Positions 31,998 through 39,332 of a stretch of 64,000 nt of DNA are shown one piece after another. The position numbers were made by a program, and so were the translations under genes. Below the pieces are notes generated by a model. That model was not told where the DNA came from. It worked only from the letters and a program-made list of their open reading frames with translations, and made no database searches. Numbering within the stretch: position 1 is the first letter of the stretch; every line of letters begins with the position of its first letter. The DNA is from Streptomyces humidus (GTDB lineage: Bacteria > Actinomycetota > Actinomycetes > Streptomycetales > Streptomycetaceae): assembly GCF_014649655.1 (NCBI RefSeq), contig NZ_BMTL01000010.1:1-64000 (forward strand), in the 5' to 3' direction.

Positions 31998-32759
31998 ATG
32001 TACGCACCGGAGCGGCAGCAGGAGATCCTGCGGCTCGCCCGTGACGGCGGACGGGTCGACGTCCTGTCGCTGGCCGAGGAGTTCCAGGTGACGGCGGAGA
32101 CGATCCGCCGTGATCTGAAGGCCCTCGACCGGGCCGGCCTGGTGCGCCGCGTCCACGGCGGAGCCATCCCGGCCGGACGCCTCGACTTCGAACCGGACCT
32201 CGCCGAACGCGAGGGCACCTCGGCCGACGAGAAGGACCGCATCGCCAAAGCCGCCCTGACGGAACTGCCCTCCGAGGGCACGATGATCCTGGACGCCGGC
32301 ACCACGGTCGCGCGGCTGGCCGCGGCCCTCCCGCTGGAGGCCGAGCTCACCGTCGTCACCCACAGCCTGCCCATCGCCGCCCGTCTCGCGGACCACCCCG
32401 GCATCCAGCTCCATCTCATCGGAGGGCGCGTGCGTCACCGTACGCGCGCCGCCGTGGACGCCTGGGCGCTGCGCGCGTACGGCGAGATCCGGGCCGACGT
32501 CGTGTTTCTCGCCGCCAACGGCTTCTCCGCCGAGCACGGGCTCACCACTCCCGACCTCGCCGAGGCCGCGGTCAAGCGGGCGGCCGTCGCCGCCGCCCGT
32601 CGGGTCGTCCTGCTCGCCGACTCCGCCAAGTACGGCCAGGAGCACTTCGCCCGCTTCGGCGACCTGGGCGACGTGGACCTGCTGATCACAGACAGCGCAC
32701 TGAGCCCCGACGACGCGGCCGCGATCGAGCGCGGCGGCACGGAAGTGGTACGAGCATGA
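31998..32759 (+). CDS. fruR: DeoR-family regulator of the fructose operon
   Basis: The 253-residue protein has the DeoR N-terminal helix-turn-helix (MYAPERQQEILRLARDGGRV, then VTAETIRRDLKALDRAGLVR). The family signature RRVHGGAIP follows. The sugar-phosphate-binding DeoRC domain contains LDAGTTVARLAAALP and LADSAKYGQEHFARFG. DeoR-type FruR proteins respond to fructose-1-phosphate. GAGAGGAA precedes ATG 31998. The stop overlaps the fruK start by ATGA, and fruA follows, so it heads a fru operon. Two inverted 15-mers upstream are the likely autoregulatory sites. Confidence 0.9.
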   Translation: MYAPERQQEILRLARDGGRVDVLSLAEEFQVTAETIRRDLKALDRAGLVRRVHGGAIPAGRLDFEPDLAEREGTSADEKDRIAKAALTELPSEGTMILDAGTTVARLAAALPLEAELTVVTHSLPIAARLADHPGIQLHLIGGRVRHRTRAAVDAWALRAYGEIRADVVFLAANGFSAEHGLTTPDLAEAAVKRAAVAAARRVVLLADSAKYGQEHFARFGDLGDVDLLITDSALSPDDAAAIERGGTEVVRA

Positions 32760-33733
32760 GCGGCACCGGCCCGAGCACCGCGGGCGTGATCCTCACCGTC
32801 ACCCCCAACCCGTCCCTCGACCGCACCTACGAGGTCCCCTCCCTCGACCGCGGCGAGGTCATCCGAGCCACCGGCGAGCGCATGGATCCGGGCGGCAAGG
32901 GCGTGAACGTCTCTCGCGCGGCGGCCGCCGCCGGGCGGCGCACGATCGCCGTCCTGCCCCTGGGCGGTGCGCCGGGCGCGCTCGTCGCCGACCTGCTGGA
33001 CGCCCAGGGCATCGAGGTCGCGCCGGTCCCGGTCGCCGGACCCACCCGCTCGAACATCGCGCTCGCGGAGTCCGACGGCGTCCTCACGAAGATCAACGCG
33101 CCCGGTCCGGAGCTGTCCGCCGAGGAGCAGGAGCTGCTGCTGGAGACGGTGCGCGAGCAGTCGCGCGGCGCCGACTGGATCGCCTGCTGCGGCAGCCTGC
33201 CCCGCGGGCTCGCGCCGTCCTGGTACGCGGAGGTGGTCGCCCGGGCGCACGCCGGAGGCGCCCGGATCGCCCTGGACACGTCCGGACGGGCGCTCCTCGA
33301 AGCCCTGCGCGAGCGGCCCGACGTGGTGAAGCCGAACGCCGAGGAACTCGCGGAGGCGGTCGGCCGGCCCCTGGCCACCGTCGGCGATGCGGTGAAGGCG
33401 GCCGAGGAGCTGCGGGGGATGGGCGCCCGCGCGGTGCTCGCCAGCCTGGGCGCCGACGGACAGCTGCTGGTCGAGGACTCGGGCACCTGGTTCGGGAGCG
33501 CGCGCGTCGACGTCGTCCGCAGCAACGTGGGCGCCGGCGACTCCTCCCTCGCCGGGTTCCTCATCGCCGGCGGCAGCGGCCCGGCGGCGCTCGCCTCGGC
33601 CGTGGCGCACGGCGCGGCCGCCGTTCAGCTGCCGGGCAGCGTGATGCCCACCCCGGACGACCTGGACCCGGCGGCTGTGACGGTGACGGCCGACGTGCCG
33701 GTGGACCGCGAACTGCGGGAGCCGGTGTCATGA
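32756..33733 (+). CDS. fruK: 1-phosphofructokinase
   Basis: The 325-residue PfkB-family kinase opens with ILTVTPNPSLDRTYEVPSL, the family's substrate-binding start. It continues with MDPGGKGVNVSRAAAAAGR, CCGSLPRGLAPSWY and DVVKPNAEELAEAVG, and ends with the anion-hole/catalytic region VGAGDSSLAGFLIAGG (catalytic Asp in GAGD). It phosphorylates fructose-1-phosphate, made by the PTS permease, to fructose-1,6-bisphosphate. It overlaps fruR by 4 nt; the next ORF overlaps its stop by 4 nt. Confidence 0.93.
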   Translation: MSGTGPSTAGVILTVTPNPSLDRTYEVPSLDRGEVIRATGERMDPGGKGVNVSRAAAAAGRRTIAVLPLGGAPGALVADLLDAQGIEVAPVPVAGPTRSNIALAESDGVLTKINAPGPELSAEEQELLLETVREQSRGADWIACCGSLPRGLAPSWYAEVVARAHAGGARIALDTSGRALLEALRERPDVVKPNAEELAEAVGRPLATVGDAVKAAEELRGMGARAVLASLGADGQLLVEDSGTWFGSARVDVVRSNVGAGDSSLAGFLIAGGSGPAALASAVAHGAAAVQLPGSVMPTPDDLDPAAVTVTADVPVDRELREPVS

Positions 33734-34158
33734 GGACGGCCCCCGCGTGGCCCGCGCGGCCCGCGCCGCACAGCGGACCGGCGGCCGAACAGCGGCGCGC
33801 CTCCCAGGCGACCGCCGCCCGCTACGGCCGGCAGGGCATCCTGAGCCGCCCTGCTGACCAGGGGAAACAGGACCCGAACCCGCCTGTGACCCCGGGGAGG
33901 CGGGGCTTCCCCGGCCCCGCCTCCGTCCTCCCCCCGTTCCCCCGCCGCGTATCCCCCGCCCTGCTTCCCACCCCCCGCTCCACTCCTCCTTCCACCCCCC
34001 GCTCCACTCCTGCCTCCACCCCCCGCTCCACTCCTGCCTCCACCCCCCGCTCCACCTCTGTCTCCACCCCCCTCCCCGTCTCCACTCAACTCCCCGTCCC
34101 CACCCTCGCCCACCACCCCACGCCCCGGGCGATACGCGTGCGAAGGAGCCCGCGATGA
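33730..34158 (+). CDS. Pro/Ser/Thr-rich ORF fitted between fruK and fruA
   Basis: This 142-codon frame starts at an ATG that overlaps the fruK stop (ATGA) and stops at a TGA that overlaps the fruA start (ATGA). It therefore fills the 421-bp gap exactly. The product would be basic, without a domain or membrane helix. Its centre has four PRSTPAST-type octads from a 24-bp minisatellite. No Shine-Dalgarno precedes it, so it would depend on coupling to fruK. It may be a real small protein, a coupling device that brings ribosomes to fruA, or chance in a GC-rich gap. fruA has its own good site (AAGGAG), which argues against necessity. Confidence 0.4.
   Translation: MRTAPAWPARPAPHSGPAAEQRRASQATAARYGRQGILSRPADQGKQDPNPPVTPGRRGFPGPASVLPPFPRRVSPALLPTPRSTPPSTPRSTPASTPRSTPASTPRSTSVSTPLPVSTQLPVPTLAHHPTPRAIRVRRSPR
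33971..34066. repeat. 24-bp minisatellite, four units, in the fruK-fruA gap
   Basis: Four contiguous 24-bp units start at 33971, 33995, 34019 and 34043. Each begins CCCCCCGCTCCAC; units two and three are identical and the others differ at three or four bases. The unit length is a multiple of three, so the surrounding frame survives copy-number change. Confidence 0.85.
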
Positions 34159-36281
34159 GCGACATGATCACCGCGGACCTGGTCGATCTCGACCTGTCCG
34201 CCTCAACGAAGGAAGCGGCGGCGCGGTCCCTCGCCGAGCGCATGGTGGCCCTGGGCCGGGTGACCGACCTGGAGGGCTTCCTCGCCGACGTGGCCGCCCG
34301 CGAGGCGCAGATGCCCACCGGCCTCGACGGCGGCATCGGCATCCCGCACTGCCGGAGCGCCCATGTCACCGAGCCGACGCTCGCCTTCGGGCGCAGCGCC
34401 GCCGGCATCGACTTCGGCGCGGCGGACGGCCCGGCCGACCTGGTCTTCCTCATCGCCGCCCCCGCCGGCGCGGACGACGCCCATCTGACGATCCTGTCGT
34501 CGCTGGCCCGTCAGCTGATGAACGCCGACTTCACCGACGCGCTGCGGTCGGCCGGCGACCCGGCGACGGCGGCGGCGCTGATCCGCGGCGACGAGCCCCC
34601 TGCCGTCGAGCCCCGGTCCGCCGAGACGTCCTCCGTCGCGGCGTCCTCCGTCGAGGACGAGGGCGCACCTTCAGACTCCGTGTCGGCGTCGGCGGCGGCC
34701 TCCGCCGACGCCGACACGGCCCCCGCATCCGGCCCGGCGCCCGCCCCCGCCGCCGAGACCGAGCGCTCCGAGCGTCCTTTCCGGATCGTCGCCGTCACCT
34801 CCTGCCCGACCGGCATCGCGCACACCTACATGGCGGCCGAGTCCCTGGAGAACGCGGGCCGTGAGGCTGGCATCGAGCTGGTCGTCGAGACGCAGGGTTC
34901 GGCCGGCTTCACCCGGCTCGACCCGGCCGTCATCGCCGCCGCCGACGGCGTGATCTTCGCCCACGACGTCCCCGTGCGAGACAAGGACCGCTTCGCGGGC
35001 AAGCCCACCGTGGACGTCGGCGTGAAGGCGGGCATCAACCGTCCCGCCGAGCTGATCACCGAGGTGCGCGGCAGGGCTGCGCGCGGTGAGGTGACGGCCG
35101 GGTCGGCTTCCGGGACGCCCGTCGAGCGGGCGGGCGATTCCACCGAGGGCTACGGCACCAAGCTCCGCAAGTGGCTGATGTCCGGCGTGAGTTACATGGT
35201 CCCGTTCGTCGCCGCGGGCGGTCTGCTCATCGCGCTCGGCTTCGCCGTCGGCGGATACAAGATCAACAAGGCGCCTTCGGTCATGGACCACTTCGTGTGG
35301 ACCCAGTCCGGCAGCTGGGCCGCGCTGCTCTTCCAGATCGGTGTCGTCTCCTTCGGCTTCCTGGTCCCGGTCCTGGCCGGCTACATCGCGTACGGCATGG
35401 CGGACCGACCCGGACTCGTCCCGGGCTTCGTCGGCGGCGCGATCTCCGTCACCATCAACGCCGGCTTCCTCGGCGGTCTGGCCGCCGGTCTGATCGCCGG
35501 TGGTGTGGTGCTGTCGATCCAGAAGGTGAAGATCCCGGCGTCGGTGCGCGGCATCATGCCGGTGGTGGTGATCCCGCTGATCTCCTCGGCGGTCGTCGGA
35601 TTCCTGATGTTCGTCGTCATCGGGAAGCCCATCGCCTCGGCCCAGAAGGGCCTGACCGACTGGCTGAACGGCCTCACCGGCTCCAACGCCGTGCTCCTCG
35701 GCGCCCTGCTCGGCCTGATGATGTGCTTCGACCTCGGCGGACCCGTCAACAAGGTCGCGTACACCTTCGCCACGGCGGGGATCGCGGTCGCCAGCCCGAG
35801 CGACTCGGCGATGAAGATCATGGCCGCGGTGATGGCGGCAGGCATGGTCCCGCCGCTGGCCATGGCTCTGGCCACGACGGTCCGCGGCAAGCTCTTCACG
35901 CACGCAGAGCGTGAGAACGGCAAGGCGGCCTGGGTCCTGGGCGCGTCCTTCATCTCCGAGGGCGCGATCCCGTTCGCCGCTGCCGACCCGCTGCGCGTCA
36001 TCCCGGCCTCGATGCTGGGAGGCGCGGTCACCGGCGCCCTGTCGATGGCCTTCGGCGCCACGCTCCGCGCCCCGCACGGAGGCATCTTCGTGGTCCCGCT
36101 GATCGGCAACCCGTTCCTGTACCTGATCGCCATCGCGGCGGGCGTGTGCGTGACGACGGCCGTGGTCGTCGTCCTCAAGGGCCTGCGCAAGCCGGCCCCC
36201 GGCACGGCAGGTCCCGGAACGGCGGGAGACGCCGCCGCGACCGCGACCGCGCAGCAGACGAAGCAGCCGGTGGCCGCGTAG
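34155..36281 (+). CDS. fruA: Fructose-specific PTS permease, EIIABC
   Basis: The 708-residue protein carries all three EII modules. EIIA (about 1-150) has the phospho-His65 in GIGIPHCRSAH. An Ala/Ser-rich linker follows. EIIB (about 208-310) has the phospho-Cys217 in VTSCPTGIAHTYMAAE. EIIC (about 330-690) has roughly nine or ten helices, including SGVSYMVPFVAAGGLLIALG and the GGPVNKVAYTF and ISEGAIPFAAADP signatures. It takes up fructose and phosphorylates it to fructose-1-phosphate, the substrate of FruK. AAGGAGCCCGCG precedes ATG 34155. The C-terminal tail is Ala/Thr-rich. Confidence 0.95.
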   Translation: MSDMITADLVDLDLSASTKEAAARSLAERMVALGRVTDLEGFLADVAAREAQMPTGLDGGIGIPHCRSAHVTEPTLAFGRSAAGIDFGAADGPADLVFLIAAPAGADDAHLTILSSLARQLMNADFTDALRSAGDPATAAALIRGDEPPAVEPRSAETSSVAASSVEDEGAPSDSVSASAAASADADTAPASGPAPAPAAETERSERPFRIVAVTSCPTGIAHTYMAAESLENAGREAGIELVVETQGSAGFTRLDPAVIAAADGVIFAHDVPVRDKDRFAGKPTVDVGVKAGINRPAELITEVRGRAARGEVTAGSASGTPVERAGDSTEGYGTKLRKWLMSGVSYMVPFVAAGGLLIALGFAVGGYKINKAPSVMDHFVWTQSGSWAALLFQIGVVSFGFLVPVLAGYIAYGMADRPGLVPGFVGGAISVTINAGFLGGLAAGLIAGGVVLSIQKVKIPASVRGIMPVVVIPLISSAVVGFLMFVVIGKPIASAQKGLTDWLNGLTGSNAVLLGALLGLMMCFDLGGPVNKVAYTFATAGIAVASPSDSAMKIMAAVMAAGMVPPLAMALATTVRGKLFTHAERENGKAAWVLGASFISEGAIPFAAADPLRVIPASMLGGAVTGALSMAFGATLRAPHGGIFVVPLIGNPFLYLIAIAAGVCVTTAVVVVLKGLRKPAPGTAGPGTAGDAAATATAQQTKQPVAA

Positions 36282-36488
36282 CCCCCTCGCCGCTCGGCGC
36301 CCTCATCGCGCGGCCCCCTGGCCCCTGCCTCTGCCGCTCGGCCCTCTGACCTCGCCGCCCCGTCGCTCTGCGCCTGGGCGGCGAGGCCGTCCGCTCGCCG
36401 CCTTCCGTGCCCGCTCCGCAGACTGCGCGGACCGGGCGCAGCCACCCGTTGGGCATATCGGCCGATCTGCGTGGCCTGCGAGATACGT

Positions 36489-36518
36489 CACGGTCCGGGG
36501 CCGAAGTCCCGGACCGTG
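36489..36518 (+). promoter_or_regulatory. 11-bp hairpin just upstream of a small membrane-protein gene
   Basis: CACGGTCCGGG (36489-36499) pairs perfectly with CCCGGACCGTG (36508-36518) around an 8-nt loop. It ends 16 bp before the ATG at 36535 and 207 bp after fruA. It could terminate fruA transcripts or be a leader hairpin controlling the small gene. Confidence 0.5.
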
Positions 36519-36534
36519 GTGTGTACTGGGCGGT

Positions 36535-36807
36535 ATGCCCGTGTATCTCGCGCCCGCCCAGCTGACGGCTCTCACCGTTCTCGCCGTGGCGTCCGTCGCC
36601 TGGCTGTTCGTCCTGACCCGGGTCCTGCGCCGTATGCGGGCACGCGCCGAGGCTCACGCGGCGCTCCATGCCTTTCCCGCCCTCCCCGCGGCCCCAGCGC
36701 TTCCGCGCCAGGAGACGGCCGGACCCCGCCGGGAGACCGTCGAGCTGACCACGGCGGAGGAGGACGCCTTCGCGGGCCTGGTGCGCCGACTCGGCGACCG
36801 CCGCTGA
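36535..36807 (+). CDS. Small single-helix membrane protein, hypothetical
   Basis: The 90-residue protein begins with a membrane helix (LTALTVLAVASVAWLFVLTR) and then a basic stop-transfer stretch (VLRRMRARAEAHAALHA). A Pro/Ala-rich segment and an acidic cytoplasmic end (VELTTAEEDAFAGLVRRLGD) follow. The topology is probably N-out/C-in. No catalytic motif is seen. A perfect hairpin lies directly upstream. The gene converges on the DUF6227 gene with 19 bp between stops. The clear helix and codon pattern support a real gene; its function is unknown. Confidence 0.7.
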   Translation: MPVYLAPAQLTALTVLAVASVAWLFVLTRVLRRMRARAEAHAALHAFPALPAAPALPRQETAGPRRETVELTTAEEDAFAGLVRRLGDRR

Positions 36808-36826
36808 CCCCGGCGCCGGACGCGGC

Positions 36827-37573
36827 TCAGGAAACCTGTGCCGCCCGGCGCTCCATCGCGTCCCGGGCCGCGGCCTCGGACGCGTACACCTCGCACATGT
36901 GCCGCCCGTCGGGCGTCGCCGTGTGCTCGACCTCCCACAGGGAGATCTCCCGGCCGTCACGCAGCAGGAACGCGTGCTCGTACAGCGAGTAGCCCAGACC
37001 GATCCGGCCCGCGCGGCAGGGACGCCCGAAGGCCTGCGTGATCTGGTGCGCGGACGCCGACCTCAGCAGTGCCGTCGTGGCCGCGTCCGGCCGGTCGGGG
37101 TTCTCCGCGCGGCGCAGCAGGCGACGCGCATGGTCCGCCGAGTCGTCCGGCACGTACACATGGCGGGGGGCCGGAACCGGCGAGAGCTGTACCAGCACCG
37201 GCAGTTCGAAGTCCGGCGCCTCGGACGGCAGCGGCAGCCGGGCCGTGGCGGCGCGCAGCTCCTCCTCGTCCACGTACACCTCGTGCTGGGGCTCGCTGCC
37301 CGGGGCGGTGTTGTGCACCAGCTCCCACAGCGTGAGCGCGCAGCCGTCGGCCAGCAGCCAGGTGTGCCGGTAGGTCTCCCGGTGCAGGCCCGCGCTGTGG
37401 TGCGCGGAGTGCAGGGAGCTGTCGTGGGCGAGTGCGCAGTCGAGCCGCTGCAGGGTCTCGTCGGGCAGCTCGAAGGAGTTCAGGGCGCGACCGAGCAGTC
37501 GCGCGAGGTGCTCCTCCGGAGACTCGGGCGACTCGGCTGGTTCGTACGCTGTCGTCTCGTACGGAACGCTCAA
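36827..37573 (-). CDS. DUF6227 family protein
   Basis: The 248-residue protein matches my memory of the Streptomyces family DUF6227. ESPEEHLARLLGRALNSFEL opens it, and HSAHHSAGLHRETYRHTWLL and LWELVHNTAPGSEPQHEVYV follow. A second half with related wording comes after (YSLYEHAFLLRDGREISLWE, then EVEHTATPDGRHMCEVYASE). The two halves look like a duplication of one fold (LLxDGxxxxLWExxHTAxP.....EVY). No enzymatic residues or membrane segments are evident. The start is a TTG at 37573 preceded by GGGAGAAACC. A palindrome lies 58 bp upstream. The function is unknown. Confidence 0.82.
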   Translation of the reverse strand: MSVPYETTAYEPAESPESPEEHLARLLGRALNSFELPDETLQRLDCALAHDSSLHSAHHSAGLHRETYRHTWLLADGCALTLWELVHNTAPGSEPQHEVYVDEEELRAATARLPLPSEAPDFELPVLVQLSPVPAPRHVYVPDDSADHARRLLRRAENPDRPDAATTALLRSASAHQITQAFGRPCRAGRIGLGYSLYEHAFLLRDGREISLWEVEHTATPDGRHMCEVYASEAAARDAMERRAAQVS

Positions 37574-37630
37574 GGTTTCTCCCGGCGTTGCTGCATGTCA
37601 CCTTGTGGGTGCATACCGTAGCCCCTCGGT

Positions 37631-37645
37631 CGGACATCATGTCCG
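37631..37645. promoter_or_regulatory. Palindrome CGGACATCATGTCCG upstream of the DUF6227 gene
   Basis: A 15-nt perfect palindrome with a single central base lies 58 bp before the TTG start, next to a promoter-like TACGGTATGCAC on the minus strand. It looks like a dimeric regulator site; the regulator is not known. Confidence 0.4.
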
Positions 37646-38010
37646 GGAACCGAGAAAACCTACGCCGGAGAAAACGCCCGGGCCACGCGGATGGTTCCCG
37701 CACGACCCGACGTCACCTCGGAAACCGCCGGTCAGACGCCGCTTCCGGCACTCGCGGAGGCCCTTGCGCACCCGGCGCGCGGGGCGCTCCGCACGCTCGC
37801 CTCCCTTCCGTTGCGCGGGGCGCTCCGACGTGCCCGTTGCTCGTGATCAGCGGCGGATCGTGGTGAGCGGGGTGCTTGGGTGTACGGGGTGAGCGGGGGG
37901 CTCGCGGTGGCGGTCACGCGCCGCTTCCGGCGGTCCGCTCCGCCCACGACGTGTTCCCTCCACGGCGTGTTCCCTCCACGACGTCCTTCCCGTCGTCGTC
38001 CGTCTTCTCG
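37646..38010. other. Intergenic region between DUF6227 and P1 peptidase genes
   Basis: About 365 bp without a credible gene. It must contain the end of the P1 peptidase transcript and the distal part of the DUF6227 promoter. Repeats of CGTGTTCCCTCCACG and ACGTCCTTCC are seen at 37950-37990, but no strong terminator. Confidence 0.35.
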
Positions 38011-39039
38011 TCACCGGCCGCCGTACAGCTCCCCGTACGACGGCCAGGCTCCGCCCGGACCGTTCACGGGCTCGGCGGCGCGCACGGCACGGACGATCGC
38101 GCGGGTCACCACGTCCGCGCCCGCCGCGAGGACCTCGTTCAGGGCGAGCGGGTTGCCGTGGGCGAGCTGCCGGGCGCCCGTCGCCAGCGAGAAGACGGTG
38201 TCCCCGTCGTTGAGCATGTGCACCGGACGCACGGCGCGGGCGATCCCGTCGTGCGCCGTGCCCGCCAGCTTCTGCGCCTGCGCCTTGGACAGGTCGGCGT
38301 CGGTGGCGACCACCGCGAGAGTGGTGTTCAGCGGTGGCGGCGCGTTCTTCGCCGCACTCTCGGCGAGCCGCCGTCGCGCGGCCTCGTGCACCTGGGCCTC
38401 CGGGTACGTGACGCGCCCCTGGAACAACTCCCCGTACAACGCCCCCGTCTCCGGATCCAGCACCGAGCCCACGGCGTTCGCCACCACCAGCGCGGCCACG
38501 GTGATCCCCGAGTCGAGGACGACGGCCGCGGTGCCCACGCCGCCCTTCAGCGGCCCGACCACCGCACCCGTCCCCGCGCCGACGCACCCCTGTGCCACCC
38601 GCGCCCCGGGTTCGCTCGCCGCGGCAGCCGTCACGGCCGCCAGACCGGTGGCCGCGTCCGGCCGGGCCCGGAAGTCGCCGCCGCGCCCCAGGTCGAAGAC
38701 GCAGGCGGCCGGCACCACCGGCACGACGTGCGTCGGGTCCGGGCCGACACGGACGCCGCGCCCCTGTTCCTCCAGCCAGGCCATCACCCCGGACGCGGCG
38801 TCGAGCCCGTACGCGCTGCCGCCCGTCAGCACGATCGCCTCGACCTTCTGCACCAGGTTGCGCGGATCGAGGGCGTCGGTCTCCTTGGTGCCGGGGCCGC
38901 CGCCGCGCACATCCACCGCGGCCACGGCGCCGCCTTCGGGCGCGAGGACGACCGTGGCGCCGGTGAGCCACCCGTCACCGGTCCGCGTCGCGTGGCCCAC
39001 CCGCACGCCGGGGACGTCCGTCAGAGCGTCAACTGTCAT
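38011..39039 (-). CDS. P1/S58 family Ntn-hydrolase (DmpA-like aminopeptidase)
   Basis: The 342-residue protein is a DmpA/ThnT-type self-processing hydrolase. ALTDVPGVRVGHATR is the family start, DVRGGGPGTKETDAL and IVLTGGSAYGLDAASG are core motifs, and APPPLNTTLAVVATDADLSK holds the autocleavage point. Cleavage is expected before Thr239 (N238-T239), making Thr the N-terminal nucleophile of the beta chain. Substrates of this group are small N-terminal amides or beta-peptides. ATG 39039 is preferred because it begins directly at the family start; the longer frame to 39126 adds only Arg-rich sequence. The polysaccharide locus begins divergently beyond it. Confidence 0.88.
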   Translation of the reverse strand: MTVDALTDVPGVRVGHATRTGDGWLTGATVVLAPEGGAVAAVDVRGGGPGTKETDALDPRNLVQKVEAIVLTGGSAYGLDAASGVMAWLEEQGRGVRVGPDPTHVVPVVPAACVFDLGRGGDFRARPDAATGLAAVTAAAASEPGARVAQGCVGAGTGAVVGPLKGGVGTAAVVLDSGITVAALVVANAVGSVLDPETGALYGELFQGRVTYPEAQVHEAARRRLAESAAKNAPPPLNTTLAVVATDADLSKAQAQKLAGTAHDGIARAVRPVHMLNDGDTVFSLATGARQLAHGNPLALNEVLAAGADVVTRAIVRAVRAAEPVNGPGGAWPSYGELYGGR

Positions 39040-39332
39040 GGCAGCCAGTCTCACCCCGCGAGCGTCGGGCCCGGTGGTGTCGCGCCGGACCGGGCGGATC
39101 CGGCGGGGCGAGGGCCACGACGACACGAGCCGTATGACGGGAGAACGCCGCGCACGGTCCGTGCATTCACGGGGTGAAATTCCCCCGGAGACCGACGCTT
39201 AGGCTGTCCGGGCCCAGTTTCCGGCCCCTGGCGCGGTGAAGTTTGCGGCGAGTCCTGGTGGCTGTCATTACTGATGCGACCCGAATAACCGGTTCTTTGT
39301 GGAATGGAAATCCTTCGATTCAAGGGTAGGAA

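Noticed and set aside
33971..34066. Possible CRISPR-like array
   Set aside because: The 24-bp units are contiguous with no spacers and no palindromic repeat; this is a minisatellite. The other arrays in the window are also gapless.
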